The notes: a model not told the origin generated them from the sequence alone. Counted from the stretch's first letter, positions 1 to 9,938 are shown. The stretch: DNA of 64,000 nucleotides from Rhodophyticola sp. CCM32 (GCF_004751985.1 NZ_CP038492.1:1984001-2048000), one strand, 5' to 3'. Numbers and translations are program-made.

Positions 1-220
1 GCGACACGATCATCGCCGCCACAGCTTCCAGCGCACCGGGTTTCAGCGGATCATGAAGCGTGAACCCCTCATCCTCCGCCTGCGCCCGCGCGGCGGCGCC
101 ATCATCCCAGACCAAAGGCTCCGCGCCCCCCGCGCGCAAGGCCCGCGCCGCCGCCAGACCCGACCGGCCCAGCCCCAGCACGGCCACCTTCGCGCCCTCA
201 AATCCTTGAACCGGGATCAT
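1..220 (-). CDS. murD: UDP-N-acetylmuramoylalanine-D-glutamate ligase MurD, N-terminal part (runs off window)
   Basis: The first ~73 residues of MurD, the cytoplasmic ligase that adds D-glutamate to UDP-MurNAc-L-Ala. The leftward gene starts at an ATG at 220 with a purine-rich GGAGCGGA just upstream. The translation opens [20 protein letters not shown], the Rossmann-like N-terminal nucleotide-sugar binding domain of Mur ligases. It lies downstream of mraY in the usual dcw order. The rest of the gene is outside the window. About 250 bp separate it from mraY, which is long for this cluster. Confidence 0.9.
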   Translation of the reverse strand, partial: MIPVQGFEGAKVAVLGLGRSGLAAARALRAGGAEPLVWDDGAAARAQAEDEGFTLHDPLKPGALEAVAAMIVS

Positions 221-238
221 ATCCGCTCCGCTCCCCAG

Positions 239-271
239 CTTCTTCTTGTCCAAAATACGCCCGCCGGAGGC
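239..271. repeat. Copy 1 of a recurring CTTCTTCTTGTCC..CGCCCGCCGGAGGC intergenic motif
   Basis: A ~33-bp motif found three times in this window in intergenic DNA (239-271, 24372-24404, 49681-49714). It has a constant pyrimidine-rich CTTCTTCTTGTC block, then AAATACGCCCGCCGGAGGC. Here it lies between mraY and murD, a few bases before the murD ribosome binding site, on the strand opposite to the gene. Its function is unknown. The CCCGCCGGAGG half could form a stem when a CCTCCGGCGGG partner follows, as it does at 24393-24427. Confidence 0.7.
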
Positions 272-470
272 TGCCCGGCCTCAGCCAGAGGTGCAACCCC
301 CCGGGTCAGGCTACAGCATACCCCACAAGCGCCAATCAGCATCGCGTGGCCCGTAACACGGGCCTCCGTTTTACACCCCGGCGCTTACCAGGCAATCGGG
401 GCGCGGTCGCGGAAAAACCCGCCGCGATTGCCGCCGGTCACCAAAGCGGTCGGCTGCCCCTGTCACATTC

Positions 471-1556
471 TCAGCGCAGCTTCAGCGTGGCCAGACCGAT
501 CAACGCCAGGATCAGCGAGATGATCCAGAACCGGATCACCACCTGCGGCTCGGCCCAGCCTTTCTTTTCGAAATGGTGATGGATCGGCGCCATCAGAAAC
601 ACCCGTTTGCCGGTGCGTTTGAAATAAAGCACCTGAATGATCACGCTCAACGCCTCGGCCACGAACAGCCCGCCGACAATCGCCAGCACAATCTCATGCT
701 TGGTGCAGACCGCGATTGCCCCCAGGGCCCCGCCAAGCGCCAGTGACCCGGTATCGCCCATGAACACCGCCGCAGGCGGCGCGTTATACCATAAAAACCC
801 AAGCCCGCCGCCGATCAGCCCGGCGGTGAAGATCAGCAATTCCCCGGTTCCCGGCACGTAATGCACGTCCAGATATTCGGTAAAGTCGACACGCCCGACC
901 GCATAGGAAATCACCCCCAATGTCCCCGCCGCGATCATCACCGGCATGATCGCCAGCCCGTCCAGCCCGTCGGTCAGGTTCACCGAATTGGCACTGCCCA
1001 CAATCACGATTATTGCAAACGGCACAAACAGAACACCCAGATTGACCAGCACATCCTTGAACACCGGCAGGGCCAGTTGAAAGGCCAGATCATCCGGGTG
1101 CAATTGTGTCGCCATATAGCCCGCGAAGGCCGCAATGATCAGGCCCGCGCCAAACCGGATACGGCCCGGCACGCCTTTGCTGGTGTTCCGGCTGACCTTG
1201 GCCCAGTCATCGGCAAACCCGATCAGTCCAAAGGCCACCGTCACCCCCAGAACCAGCCAGACATAGGCATTGTCAAGCCGCGCCCAAAGCAGCGTCGACA
1301 GGATCAGCGCCGCCAGGATCAGCAGCCCGCCCATGGTCGGCGTTCCCGCCTTGGCGGTGATATGATGGGCCGGGCCATCCTCGCGGATCGGCTGCCCATT
1401 GGCATATTTCCGGCGCAGCGCATTGATCAGCGGCCGGCCAAAGATGAAGCCGAAAATCAGCGCGGTGAAAAATGCAGCCCCGGCCCGAAAGGTGATATAG
1501 CGAAACAGGTTGAAGACATCGCCGCCATCGGACAGCCCACTTAGCCAATATAACAT
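471..1556 (-). CDS. mraY: Phospho-N-acetylmuramoyl-pentapeptide transferase MraY
   Basis: Integral inner-membrane enzyme (361 aa) that moves phospho-MurNAc-pentapeptide from UDP to undecaprenyl phosphate, making lipid I. Many hydrophobic helices are visible, with the hallmark motifs GFADDWAK (Mg-binding aspartates), [25 protein letters not shown] and the cytoplasmic [12 protein letters not shown] loop. The length is normal for the family. It starts at an ATG 12 bp after the murF stop, so the two are probably cotranscribed. A 250-bp spacer follows before murD. Confidence 0.97.
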   Translation of the reverse strand: MLYWLSGLSDGGDVFNLFRYITFRAGAAFFTALIFGFIFGRPLINALRRKYANGQPIREDGPAHHITAKAGTPTMGGLLILAALILSTLLWARLDNAYVWLVLGVTVAFGLIGFADDWAKVSRNTSKGVPGRIRFGAGLIIAAFAGYMATQLHPDDLAFQLALPVFKDVLVNLGVLFVPFAIIVIVGSANSVNLTDGLDGLAIMPVMIAAGTLGVISYAVGRVDFTEYLDVHYVPGTGELLIFTAGLIGGGLGFLWYNAPPAAVFMGDTGSLALGGALGAIAVCTKHEIVLAIVGGLFVAEALSVIIQVLYFKRTGKRVFLMAPIHHHFEKKGWAEPQVVIRFWIISLILALIGLATLKLR

Positions 1557-1568
1557 AAAGCGGTTTCC

Positions 1569-2984
1569 TTACCCTTTGTCGGCAGTCGCCTGCCCCAGTT
1601 TCCGAAGCGCGTCAACCGCCAGCGACAGTTTCGCACCCTTGGAGCTTTTGATCAGCACGATGTCGCCCGGCCGCAACAGCCCGGGCAATATCCGCGCCAT
1701 CTCGACCGCGCTGTCCGTATGGGGCCCGCGCTTGTCTGCGGGCAGGGCGGCATCCAGATGCGCCATAAGCGGCCCCGAGGTACAGACCAGATCAATCGCG
1801 GCCATCGCGGGCAGATCGGCCAATGCGCCATGCATATCCGGCCCCTCCGGCCCCAGTTCCAGCATATCACCCAGAACCGCCACCCGGCGGCCCCGGCCCT
1901 GCGGGATCGCGGCGGCCAGAACCTCCAGCGCGGCGGCCATCGAGATCGGGCTGGCGTTGAACGCATCGTCGATCAGTTCCACCCCCCGATCCCCGGCGAT
2001 GTCGATCAACAGATATTCGCGTTTGCCCCGCCCGGTCACCGCCTTCCAGGCCCCAAGGGCCAGCGCCGCCTGCGGAATATCCCCGCCCACAGCCCCGACC
2101 GCGGCCAGCGCCGCCAATGCGTTCAACGCCAGATGCCGCCCCGGTGCCGCCAGCTTGAACAGAAGCGGCATGTCATGAAATCTGGCCTGGATCACCGTTG
2201 TTTCATCGGCAAGGCTGACCTCGGACAGCCTCACCGGCAGACCGGCTGTTTCTCCAAAGCGGATCAGATCGGCACCTGCGGCACTGGCGGCGGCCTCCAG
2301 TATCGGGCTGGTCTCCAGATCGGCATTGATCAGCGCCACGCCGCCGGGTTCCAGCCCTTCGAATATGCCGGCCTTCTCGCGGGCAATCCCCCCGATCGCG
2401 CCAAAAGCCTCAAGATGCACCGCCGCCACGGTGGTGACCATCGCCACATGGGGCCGGGCCAGTTTCGCCAGCGGCGCGATCTCCCCGGGGGCGTTCATGC
2501 CGATCTCGATCACTGCGAATTCAGTCTCTGCGGGCATCCGCGCCAGGGTCAAGGGCACACCCCAGTGATTGTTGTAACTCGCCTCCGCCACATGGGTGCG
2601 ACCCTGGGGCGACAGGGCGGCGCGCAGCATTTCCTTGGTTGTGGTCTTGCCGACGGAGCCGGTGACCGCAATCACCCGGCCCGCCATCCGCGCGCGGCCT
2701 GCCCGGCCCAGATCGGCCAGCGCCTGCAACACATCGGGCACGATCAGAAGCGGGGCATCCTCCGTCACATCCCCGGGCCGGTGGCTGACCAAAGCGGCCG
2801 CAGCCCCTTTCTGCAAAGCCAAAGCCACAAAATCATGCCCGTCACGCATATCTTTCAAGGCAACGAACAAATCGCCGGGTTCCAGCGCCCGCGTGTCGAT
2901 CGAAACCCCGGATGCGGCCCAATCGCCAATCGCCCGCCCGCCGGTTGCGGCGGCGGCATCGGCGGCGGTCCAAAGCACGCTCAT
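1569..2984 (-). CDS. murF: UDP-MurNAc-tripeptide-D-alanyl-D-alanine ligase MurF
   Basis: Cytoplasmic Mur ligase (471 aa) that adds D-Ala-D-Ala to UDP-MurNAc-tripeptide. The Mur ligase order is visible: an N-terminal UDP-binding domain, the ATP-binding P-loop VTGSVGKTTTKEML near residue 105, the central domain with YNNHWGVPLTLAR, and a C-terminal domain with DDAFNASPISM and AVLGDMLELG. Its start overlaps the murE stop by 4 bp (ATGA), indicating translational coupling. Confidence 0.97.
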   Translation of the reverse strand: MSVLWTAADAAAATGGRAIGDWAASGVSIDTRALEPGDLFVALKDMRDGHDFVALALQKGAAAALVSHRPGDVTEDAPLLIVPDVLQALADLGRAGRARMAGRVIAVTGSVGKTTTKEMLRAALSPQGRTHVAEASYNNHWGVPLTLARMPAETEFAVIEIGMNAPGEIAPLAKLARPHVAMVTTVAAVHLEAFGAIGGIAREKAGIFEGLEPGGVALINADLETSPILEAAASAAGADLIRFGETAGLPVRLSEVSLADETTVIQARFHDMPLLFKLAAPGRHLALNALAALAAVGAVGGDIPQAALALGAWKAVTGRGKREYLLIDIAGDRGVELIDDAFNASPISMAAALEVLAAAIPQGRGRRVAVLGDMLELGPEGPDMHGALADLPAMAAIDLVCTSGPLMAHLDAALPADKRGPHTDSAVEMARILPGLLRPGDIVLIKSSKGAKLSLAVDALRKLGQATADKG

Positions 2985-4459
2985 ATGGCGCCCTCCAACG
3001 CGGATACGGCGACGCTGGCCTGTTCCACATCATCGAACGGATAGACCACATCGCCCACGGTCTGCCCGGTTTCATGGCCCTTGCCCGCAATCAGCAACGC
3101 ATCCCCCGGCCCAAGCGCATCAACCCCGCGCAAAATCGCCTCGGCCCGGTCGCCGACCTCACTTGCCTCGGGGCAGGCCTGCAGGATCGCCGCGCGGATC
3201 AGCGCCGGATCTTCGGATCTGGGATTGTCATCGGTCACGAACAGCACATCCGCATTCTTTGCCGCGGCCTGCCCCATCAGCGGGCGTTTGCCGCGATCCC
3301 GGTCGCCACCGGCACCGAAGACCACAATCAACCGGCCCAACACATGGGGGCGCAGCGCCTTCAGGGCGGTTTCCAGTGAATCCGGCGTATGGGAGTAATC
3401 GACGAAAACCGGCGCGCCAAAGCTTCGCCGCGCGGCCAGTTGCATCCGCCCGCGCACGCCCTGAAGCCGGGACAGCACCGCAAAAACCGCTTCGGCCTCG
3501 GCCCCGGCAGCGATGACCAGACCGGCGGCGGTCAGCACATTCATCGCCTGAAACCCGCCGATCAGGTCCAGCCGGGCCTGGTAACTCTGCCCCTGCCAGC
3601 GAAACAGCAGATCCTGACCCGCCTCATCCAGCCGCCGCCCGGTGATCTTCAGCCGGGCCTCTTCCGTGTATTGGCCAAGGGTGATCACCTCGATCTCGCG
3701 GGCGGTGCAGGCGGCGGCCACATCCGGCCCGCGCGGATCATCCAGATTGACAATCGCCGTCGCCTCTTCGGGCAGAAGTTCGGTGAACAGCCGCAGCTTG
3801 GCCTCGAAATAGGCCTCCATCGTGCCGTGATAATCCAGATGATCCTGGGTCAGGTTGGTGAAGGCGGCAGCGGCCAGGCGCACGGCCTCCATCCGCCGCT
3901 GGTCCAACCCGTGGGAAGACGCCTCCATCGCCACATGGTTGACGCCCGCCACCGCCATATCGGCCAGCAGATGCTGCAGGGTCAGCGCATCGGGGGTGGT
4001 GTGGATGGCCGGCGCGGCAAAGGCCCCTTCCACGCCGGTGGTGCCGATATTCGCCGCCTCGATATCCAGGGCGGCCCAGATCTGCCGGGTGAAACTGGCC
4101 ACGCTGGTCTTGCCATTGGTGCCGGTGACCGCAACCACGGTTTCCGGCTGCATCCCGAACCAGAGCGCCGCCGCATGGGCCAGAGCCGCGCGCGGATCCT
4201 CGACCAGCACCAGCCCCACATCGCCGAGATGATCGGTGGCAATCGCGGCCCCGGCCCGGTCGGTCAGAACCGCAGCCGCGCCCATCCGCACCGCATATTG
4301 GATGAATTCCGCCCCGTGAACCTGCGTGCCCGGCAGGGCCGCAAACAGATGCCCGGGCTTGACGGCGCGGCTGTCCAGGCTCAATCCGCTGACCGGAACA
4401 TCACCGCCCCGGGTGGGGGTCAATCCAAGCTCCGCGAGCGTTTTCACCCCTGACGCCAT
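2981..4459 (-). CDS. murE: UDP-MurNAc-L-Ala-D-Glu: meso-diaminopimelate ligase MurE
   Basis: Cytoplasmic Mur ligase (492 aa) adding the third stem-peptide residue. The P-loop TGTNGKTSVASFTRQ, the carbamylated-lysine region and the DNPRSEDP motif are present. The DNPR signature is the known marker of meso-diaminopimelate specificity, as opposed to lysine. It starts 18 bp after ftsI and overlaps murF by 4 bp. It is full length with normal codon use. Confidence 0.97.
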   Translation of the reverse strand: MASGVKTLAELGLTPTRGGDVPVSGLSLDSRAVKPGHLFAALPGTQVHGAEFIQYAVRMGAAAVLTDRAGAAIATDHLGDVGLVLVEDPRAALAHAAALWFGMQPETVVAVTGTNGKTSVASFTRQIWAALDIEAANIGTTGVEGAFAAPAIHTTPDALTLQHLLADMAVAGVNHVAMEASSHGLDQRRMEAVRLAAAAFTNLTQDHLDYHGTMEAYFEAKLRLFTELLPEEATAIVNLDDPRGPDVAAACTAREIEVITLGQYTEEARLKITGRRLDEAGQDLLFRWQGQSYQARLDLIGGFQAMNVLTAAGLVIAAGAEAEAVFAVLSRLQGVRGRMQLAARRSFGAPVFVDYSHTPDSLETALKALRPHVLGRLIVVFGAGGDRDRGKRPLMGQAAAKNADVLFVTDDNPRSEDPALIRAAILQACPEASEVGDRAEAILRGVDALGPGDALLIAGKGHETGQTVGDVVYPFDDVEQASVAVSALEGAI

Positions 4460-4477
4460 GGCCGATTCTCCAAAAGC

Positions 4478-6262
4478 TCATTCTGACGCGCTGGATAGCT
4501 GAAAGCCGTCCCGGGGTTCAATCTCTGGTCTGAGCCCCAGAAGCGGGGCCACCCGGCGGATCACCTCTGCGGCGACGGGCACGACGGTCCAGCCCGCTGT
4601 CCGCCGCGCCTCTCCCAAAGCCACGATCTCGGGCTCATCCAGGGTGACAACCAGCACATATTGCGGGTCATGGGCCGGGAAGATGCTGGCAAATGTAGAC
4701 AGCACCCGATCCTCGTAATAGCCGCCATTCGGGCGCGGTTTGTCCGCCGATCCTGTCTTGCCGCCCACCTCATAGCCCGGCACATCGCCAAAGCTGGCCG
4801 TGCCATCGGTCACCACATCGCGCAGCATGCCGCGGATCTGCGCCGAAACCTGTTCAGAGATGATGCGCGCGCCCTGCTGCGGGCCGTCCTGACGCAGAAG
4901 CGTCGGCCGGATCAGCGTGCCGCCATTGGTGACCGAGGCATAGGCGGCTGCCACATGCAAAGGCGAGGTGGACAGGCCATGGCCATAGGATACGGTCATC
5001 GTCGTCAGATCGCCCCAGCGTGCAGGCAGAAGCGGACGCCCGGACGGCCCTTCGACCATTTCCACCAGCGTCGGCTGGAAAAAGCCAAGCTGTTCCAGGA
5101 ACCTTTGCTGCCGTTCCCCGCCCAGCATCAGCGCCAGACGTGCCGTGCCGATATTCGAGGAATGGATGATCACATCACTGACCGACAGACGGGCGCCGTA
5201 ATTGCGAAAATCGGTGATCGAAAACCCCGACATGCGCAGCGGCCCGGTGGTGTCGATCATGGTGGCGGGGTTCACCAGCCCTTCCTCCAGCACCTGTGCC
5301 ACGGTGAAAATCTTGAAGACAGAGCCCAGTTCATACACGCCCTGCACGGCCCGGTTGAACAGCGGGCTGTCGGCCTGATCACCCTCGGTCAGGGGTTGCG
5401 GGCGGGCATTGGGGTCGAAATCTGGCAAAGAGGCCATGGCGCGGATCTCGCCGGTATGGACATCCATCAGCACGGCCGAGGCCCCCCGCGCATTCATGAT
5501 CACCATACCGCCGGCCAGCACCTGTTCGACCGCCGATTGCACCGTCAGATCAAGCGACAATTCCAGCGGCGCCCCATCGCGGGCCGGATCGCGCAGCAAC
5601 TCGTCAAACTGCGCCTCGACACCGGCCACACCGATAACCTCGGCGGCGTTCACTGCCTCCTGTCCGAACCCGGCCCCGCCCAGAATATGGGCCGCGACCG
5701 ACCCGTTGGGATAAAGCCGCATCTCGCGCGGGCCGAACAGCAGACCCGGTTCGCCCAGATCATGAACCAGTTGTTCCTGCTCGGGCGAGATATAGCGGCG
5801 CAGCCAGATGAACCGGCTGTCCGATGTGAACCGGCGCAGCAGGGCTTCCTCTTCCAGATCGGGGAAGATACCCGCCAGACCATGGGCGGCGGCGGCCGGA
5901 TCGATGATTTCATGGGGATGGGCATAAAGCGAGTTTGTGACCAGATTTGTGGCCAGCACCCGCCCCTCCCGGTCGACGATATCGGCGCGGGTGTTCAGAA
6001 TGCCCGAGCCCGAAGTGGCCACCCGCGGTTCCTCCGGCTCGGACGCGGCCAGCGCCGACATGCGCAGACCCACGGTGACAAAGGCCGCAAAGAAACACAT
6101 CGCCAGCAGCAACAGCCGTGTTTCGGCCCGCTGGCGCATCCTGTCGCGCATCGCCTCATGGCGCAGGCGCAGGTTTTCACGTTCAATCGCATCGGGGTTT
6201 TCGCCGTACTCGCGGGCCCTCAATATCCGGGTCAGCGGGCGAAGCGGGGTGCGCAGGGTCAT
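4478..6262 (-). CDS. ftsI: Septal peptidoglycan D,D-transpeptidase FtsI (PBP3)
   Basis: Monofunctional class B penicillin-binding protein (594 aa) for septum synthesis. A cytoplasmic N-terminus of ~45 residues precedes one membrane segment (about 49-68), then a periplasmic dimerisation domain and a transpeptidase domain. The catalytic motifs are SVFK (SxxK nucleophile), SSN and KTGSA. It overlaps ftsL by 4 bp, and murE follows after 18 bp. The partners are FtsL and the wider divisome. Confidence 0.96.
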   Translation of the reverse strand: MTLRTPLRPLTRILRAREYGENPDAIERENLRLRHEAMRDRMRQRAETRLLLLAMCFFAAFVTVGLRMSALAASEPEEPRVATSGSGILNTRADIVDREGRVLATNLVTNSLYAHPHEIIDPAAAAHGLAGIFPDLEEEALLRRFTSDSRFIWLRRYISPEQEQLVHDLGEPGLLFGPREMRLYPNGSVAAHILGGAGFGQEAVNAAEVIGVAGVEAQFDELLRDPARDGAPLELSLDLTVQSAVEQVLAGGMVIMNARGASAVLMDVHTGEIRAMASLPDFDPNARPQPLTEGDQADSPLFNRAVQGVYELGSVFKIFTVAQVLEEGLVNPATMIDTTGPLRMSGFSITDFRNYGARLSVSDVIIHSSNIGTARLALMLGGERQQRFLEQLGFFQPTLVEMVEGPSGRPLLPARWGDLTTMTVSYGHGLSTSPLHVAAAYASVTNGGTLIRPTLLRQDGPQQGARIISEQVSAQIRGMLRDVVTDGTASFGDVPGYEVGGKTGSADKPRPNGGYYEDRVLSTFASIFPAHDPQYVLVVTLDEPEIVALGEARRTAGWTVVPVAAEVIRRVAPLLGLRPEIEPRDGFQLSSASE

Positions 6263-6609
6263 GGCAATTGCTCCGGGCCCGAGGCGCTGCCGGTCAGGGT
6301 TTCAGAGATCAACTGGTCCAGCAGCGGCGGATAGACGATCTGATGCACATCGCCGAAATGATCCGGCGACATCGGCATCAGGCCCAGCCGGTCGAAATTC
6401 AAATCCGCCAGTTCGCGCAGCCGGTCGGGGCGGTTCAGATAGGCCCATTCGGCACGCAGGACCGACAGGCGCTCACGCTCGGCCCCGATGGCGCGGTGCA
6501 GGCGTTCCACCTCGCGCACGGAATGCTGGGTCAGGATGTTCTGGTGATAGGCCCAATAGCCCAGACAGATCACCGCCAATGCGGCCAGAAATGTTGCAAC
6601 GCCACGCAT
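6259..6609 (-). CDS. ftsL: Cell division protein FtsL
   Basis: Small bitopic divisome protein (116 aa): a short cytoplasmic tail, one membrane helix (about residues 5-22), then a periplasmic coiled-coil rich in Arg, Glu and Leu. Sequence conservation of FtsL is weak, so the call rests on topology, size and position between rsmH and ftsI. The rsmH stop lies 2 bp upstream and ftsI overlaps by 4 bp. Confidence 0.88.
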   Translation of the reverse strand: MRGVATFLAALAVICLGYWAYHQNILTQHSVREVERLHRAIGAERERLSVLRAEWAYLNRPDRLRELADLNFDRLGLMPMSPDHFGDVHQIVYPPLLDQLISETLTGSASGPEQLP

Positions 6610-6611
6610 CT

Positions 6612-7621
6612 TCAGATCCCCTCTGCCAGTTGCGGCAAGCCAAACACCTCTGCCGGAACAGGGCTGGCCGGCACATCCGTGCGCCGGGCCACGCGCAGCT
6701 TTGCAGACCGGGCCCGGGGGTTTTGCGCCACCTCATCCTCATCGGGCGCGATGGCGCGGCGCGGCGTCAGATCGAAAGTCGGCTGCCGTGCCGCCGCTTC
6801 GGGCGCATACCGCGACCCGCCGCCGCCGCTGCTGGCCCGGTCCTGCAAGAACCGCTTCACGATCCGGTCTTCAATGGAATGGAATGTCACCACAGCCAGC
6901 CTGCCGCCGGGCTTCAGCGCCCGTTCAGCGGCCTGCAGCCCTTCGGCCAGTTGCCCCAGCTCATCATTCACCGCGATACGGATGGCCTGAAAGCTGCGGG
7001 TGGCCGGATGGCTTTGCCCCGGTTTCGCGCGCGGCAGGTTTTTCTCAATGATCTGGGCAAGCTGCGCGGTACGGGTGATGCGCCCCCCGGCCCGGGCAGC
7101 CACGATCGACCGGGCAATCCGCCGGGCCGCGCGTTCCTCGCCATAGTGGTAGAGAATATCCGCAATCAGGGCCTCGGACGCGTCATTCACAATCTCTTCG
7201 GCCGACAGGCCCGCCTGCCCCATGCGCATGTCCAGCGGCCCGTCACGACGAAAGGAAAACCCGCGCTCGGCCTGATCCAGCTGCATGGAGGATACGCCCA
7301 GATCCAGAACAATCCCATCAAGCCCGGGAAAGCCCGCATCGGAGGCGTGTTGATCCATATCGGAAAACTCTCCGGCGACCAGCCGCAGACGATCCCCCAT
7401 CGCCCCGGCCCATGCCCCGGCCATTTCAAATGCCAGCGGGTCACGGTCCACGCCGATCACCGTATCGGCCCCGGCCTCAAGCAAGCCACGGGCGTAACCA
7501 CCAGCGCCGAAAGTGCCGTCGAGCCAGCCCCCCCAACCGGCGCCACCGCGCGCAGCAAGGGGGCCAGAAGAACGGGAATATGCGGACGGGCGTCGGAGCT
7601 GGCAGGCACCTCGGCTTGCAT
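6612..7621 (-). pseudogene. rsmH: 16S rRNA m4C1402 methyltransferase RsmH (MraW), with an apparent frameshift near the N-terminus
   Basis: SAM-dependent methyltransferase of 16S rRNA C1402. The start codon overlaps the mraZ stop (TGATG) and opens [20 protein letters not shown], the conserved HxPVLL start. After residue ~30 the frame breaks at a run of seven G (7528-7534 on the minus strand). The neighbouring frame continues with [19 protein letters not shown] and the rest of the enzyme, including [27 protein letters not shown] and [11 protein letters not shown]. One extra G restores a 336-residue protein of normal length. It could be a sequencing error in a homopolymer, or a real slippage mutation. 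The gene sits between mraZ and ftsL as expected. Confidence 0.9.
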
Positions 7622-8151
7622 CACGCATCTCCATCATCGGATCGTTTTGGACCGGTCTGCCCGGCCAGCGAAAGCGGATCGAAGAAGTCATTTCCTTGCC
7701 CCAGAGCCGCGAGCATCGCTTCAATATCCTCATCCGCTGCGGCCCCGTCTGCGGAATTGAGAATGTGGAATTTATCGCCCTTGCCCTGAAACAGCGCCTC
7801 GGCCCCCAGACCGATCTTGTCGCGGGCCAGGGCTGACAGAACCAGACGCCCGGTATCGTCAACGCTGGTCTCGTCGCATTTCGAATAATAGAGGTATTCC
7901 AACCCTCTACGCAGATGGCTGCCGCGTTTTTCGGCGCGGATAATCGCGTCAATCTCGTCAAAGGCGTCGCCGGAAAGGCATTCAAGATGCCTGTCCTTCG
8001 CGTTGCCATAGGCGATGTAAAGACGCGGCGCGCCGCCCGGTGTGTACTGCTTGTCGGAGTTTTGCAGAACACGACGGAATTTGACCGGGATCGACACCCG
8101 GCCCTTTCCGTCCACCTTGTTCAGGCTTTCACCCTGAAACCTGTGTTCCAC
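7621..8151 (-). CDS. mraZ: Transcriptional regulator MraZ
   Basis: DNA-binding repressor of the dcw cluster (176 aa) with two SpoVT/AbrB-type domains, roughly residues 7-54 ([17 protein letters not shown]) and 83-126 ([19 protein letters not shown]). I chose the GTG at 8151 because it gives the conserved start [18 protein letters not shown]. It is longer than the ~150-residue enteric form because of an acidic C-terminal tail. It overlaps rsmH by one base. It is the first gene of the leftward dcw operon, behind a long leader. Confidence 0.96.
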   Translation of the reverse strand: MEHRFQGESLNKVDGKGRVSIPVKFRRVLQNSDKQYTPGGAPRLYIAYGNAKDRHLECLSGDAFDEIDAIIRAEKRGSHLRRGLEYLYYSKCDETSVDDTGRLVLSALARDKIGLGAEALFQGKGDKFHILNSADGAAADEDIEAMLAALGQGNDFFDPLSLAGQTGPKRSDDGDA

Positions 8152-8484
8152 TGTCCCGCGCCCTCATCTCGCCCCGCTTTCATCGCATCACCGCCCGAAA
8201 CGAACGGCTGCAACGGACAACGGCGGATCGAGCTAGCTGCCACTGCCCAATCCGCCGCCCTCGTCCCATTTCTGGGTGTCCAACTGCGCGGGTCATCTGG
8301 GGGGATGTCTACTCACCCGCGCGCTGGATCTCGTTGTTCAGCATGTGAGAAGCCTGTATGAAACCTGCCGTTTTTTGTTTTTATTCCGGGCTGCCTTGGG
8401 AAACCCGGGTACTCTCAACTGCTGTGGGAGTTTTGTGCCATGGAAGTATTTCCCAATCAATCCCTTTTTGTGGGAAAAATCTCC
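8152..8484 (-). ncRNA. Long structured mraZ 5' leader, possibly containing an UpsM-like sRNA
   Basis: About 330 bp lie between a candidate promoter and the mraZ start, and nothing here looks protein-coding. Read in the mraZ direction, it holds a hairpin TTTCCCA/TGGGAAA (8450-8456 with 8471-8477), an 8-bp stem GCGCGGGT/ACCCGCGC (8286-8293 with 8315-8322) and an 8-bp stem CGGCGGAT/ATCCGCCG (8221-8228 with 8250-8257). In Rhodobacter sphaeroides the dcw cluster is preceded by an extended leader that yields the abundant sRNA UpsM. This region has the same position and architecture. The assignment is by context, not by sequence match. Confidence 0.5.
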
Positions 8485-8511
8485 AAGATATGGTTTCCGA
8501 AGGGTCGTCAA
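8485..8511 (-). promoter_or_regulatory. Candidate promoter of the dcw operon
   Basis: On the minus strand TTGACG (8506-8511) is followed after 15 bp by TATCTT (8485-8490), a reasonable sigma-70-like pair with short spacing, inside an AT-richer patch. It would start transcription near 8478. Just downstream are two GGGA blocks with a 10-bp period (8452-8454 and 8462-8464), which resemble the TGGGA-repeat boxes bound by MraZ. Weak evidence, by eye only. Confidence 0.35.
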
Positions 8512-8779
8512 CACAACAGATAGTGGTGATATCGGCGGAAAACGGGCCACAAATTGTGTCTGGGAGATAGACCGACCCCAGATATAGCATGGCAGGCTCG
8601 TGCCGCAGATATGGGAAAAAAATCCATGACCTGGCGCATTTTCACGCGGATTCGTGAGATTTGGAGGGAATCCGGCCCGAATCACCCCCCTCCAGAAAAG
8701 GCCGCTGACAGGTGAAACCCTGTATCTTCAGCATGGCGGTGATAGTCAGAAGGCAGGGTCAAGCCACCCTGACCGGCAT
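8512..8779. other. Non-coding spacer between mrp and the mraZ leader
   Basis: I see no convincing gene here. Short open frames on both strands have unlike codon use. Close to the mrp stop there is a stem CAGGGT/ACCCTG (about 8753-8772) that might serve as an mrp 3' end, but it lacks a T run. Confidence 0.5.
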
Positions 8780-9883
8780 TCAGGCCATACCGCCAGCCAC
8801 CAATCGCGCGGCCAATGCGCCATAAGCCTCGGCCATCAGGCTGTCGCCTGCAGCAATCGGTATGCCAGTATCGCCCGCAATCCGTGTCTCCAGCGAGATC
8901 GGCAGCGCCCCCAGAAACGGCAGATCCAGTTTCTGCGCCTCGGCCTCCACCCCGCCATGACCAAAGATATGCGCCTCATGCCCGCAACTGGGGCAAATAT
9001 AGGTCGACATATTCTCGATCAGACCCAGAACCGGGGTCTTCAGCGTCTCGAACATGTTCAGCGCCTTGCGCGCATCCAGCAGCGCCACATCCTGGGGGGT
9101 GGAAACCACAATCGCCCCTGTCAGTTTCGAGCGCTGGCACAACGTCATCGCCACATCACCCGTACCCGGCGGCAGGTCGACCAGCAGAATATCCAGCGTG
9201 CCCCATTCCACCTGCCCCAGCATCTGCTGCAAGGCCCCCATCAGCATCGGGCCACGCCAGACAACGGCTTTCTCCTCGGGCAGCATGAAACCGATCGACA
9301 TGCAGGTGACGCCGTGGTTCTGTAATGGAATGATGGTTTTGCCATCGGGGGAGGCCGGGCGCTTGTTCACCCCCATCATCCGGGGCTGGGACGGCCCGTA
9401 TATATCCGCATCCAGCAGACCGACCTTGCGGCCCTGCCGCGCAAGCGCCACCGCCAGATTGGAAGAAACGGTTGATTTGCCGACCCCGCCCTTGCCCGAA
9501 CCGATCGCGATGATCCGCGCCACGCCTTTGGGGTTCATCGGTTCAGCCTGGGGTTTCGGATGGCCGCCGATTTTCAGGTTCGGCGGCGCCTCTGCCGGGG
9601 CCGGGGCGGGTGTGGGGGCCTTGCCCCGGCCTGCCGGCCCATGGGCGGTCAACGCCACGATGGCGGACCCCACACCGGGCAGCTTTTTGACCTCCTGCTC
9701 TGCAGCCAGACGCACCGGCTCCATCCTGCGGGCCTGATCGGGGTTTTCAGTCTCGATGATAAAGCTGACCCGATCCCCCTGAACCTGCACCGCGCGCACC
9801 AGATCACGGCTGACCAGATCGCCACCATCGGGCAGGGTCAGGGCCGAAAGGGCATCCAGAACGGTTTGTTTGGTCACGGTCAT
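8780..9883 (-). CDS. mrp: Mrp/NBP35-type Fe-S cluster carrier ATPase (ApbC)
   Basis: Cytosolic P-loop ATPase (367 aa) that binds and passes Fe-S clusters to apoproteins. An N-terminal MIP18/DUF59-like domain (about 1-85) is joined by a Pro/Ala-rich linker to the ATPase domain. The latter has the deviant Walker [12 protein letters not shown] near residue 127, [14 protein letters not shown], and the C-terminal CPSC motif that holds the bridging cluster. It stands alone, without suf or isc neighbours in view. Confidence 0.93.
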   Translation of the reverse strand: MTVTKQTVLDALSALTLPDGGDLVSRDLVRAVQVQGDRVSFIIETENPDQARRMEPVRLAAEQEVKKLPGVGSAIVALTAHGPAGRGKAPTPAPAPAEAPPNLKIGGHPKPQAEPMNPKGVARIIAIGSGKGGVGKSTVSSNLAVALARQGRKVGLLDADIYGPSQPRMMGVNKRPASPDGKTIIPLQNHGVTCMSIGFMLPEEKAVVWRGPMLMGALQQMLGQVEWGTLDILLVDLPPGTGDVAMTLCQRSKLTGAIVVSTPQDVALLDARKALNMFETLKTPVLGLIENMSTYICPSCGHEAHIFGHGGVEAEAQKLDLPFLGALPISLETRIAGDTGIPIAAGDSLMAEAYGALAARLVAGGMA

Positions 9884-9938
9884 CTTGCAGGCATCCCGGA
9901 TGTGATTGAGCGATTTGATCAGACTTAGCCCCTGACAT

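Noticed and set aside
4661..6334. Long open frames antisense to ftsI, uvrA (27990-29450) and other genes
   Set aside because: They are shadows typical of high-GC DNA: His/Arg/Gln-rich translations without family motifs, lying opposite genes with clear function.
8276..8685. Short open frames on both strands in the mraZ upstream region
   Set aside because: The translations show no recognisable motif, and the codon use is unlike the neighbours. The region fits better as a structured leader.
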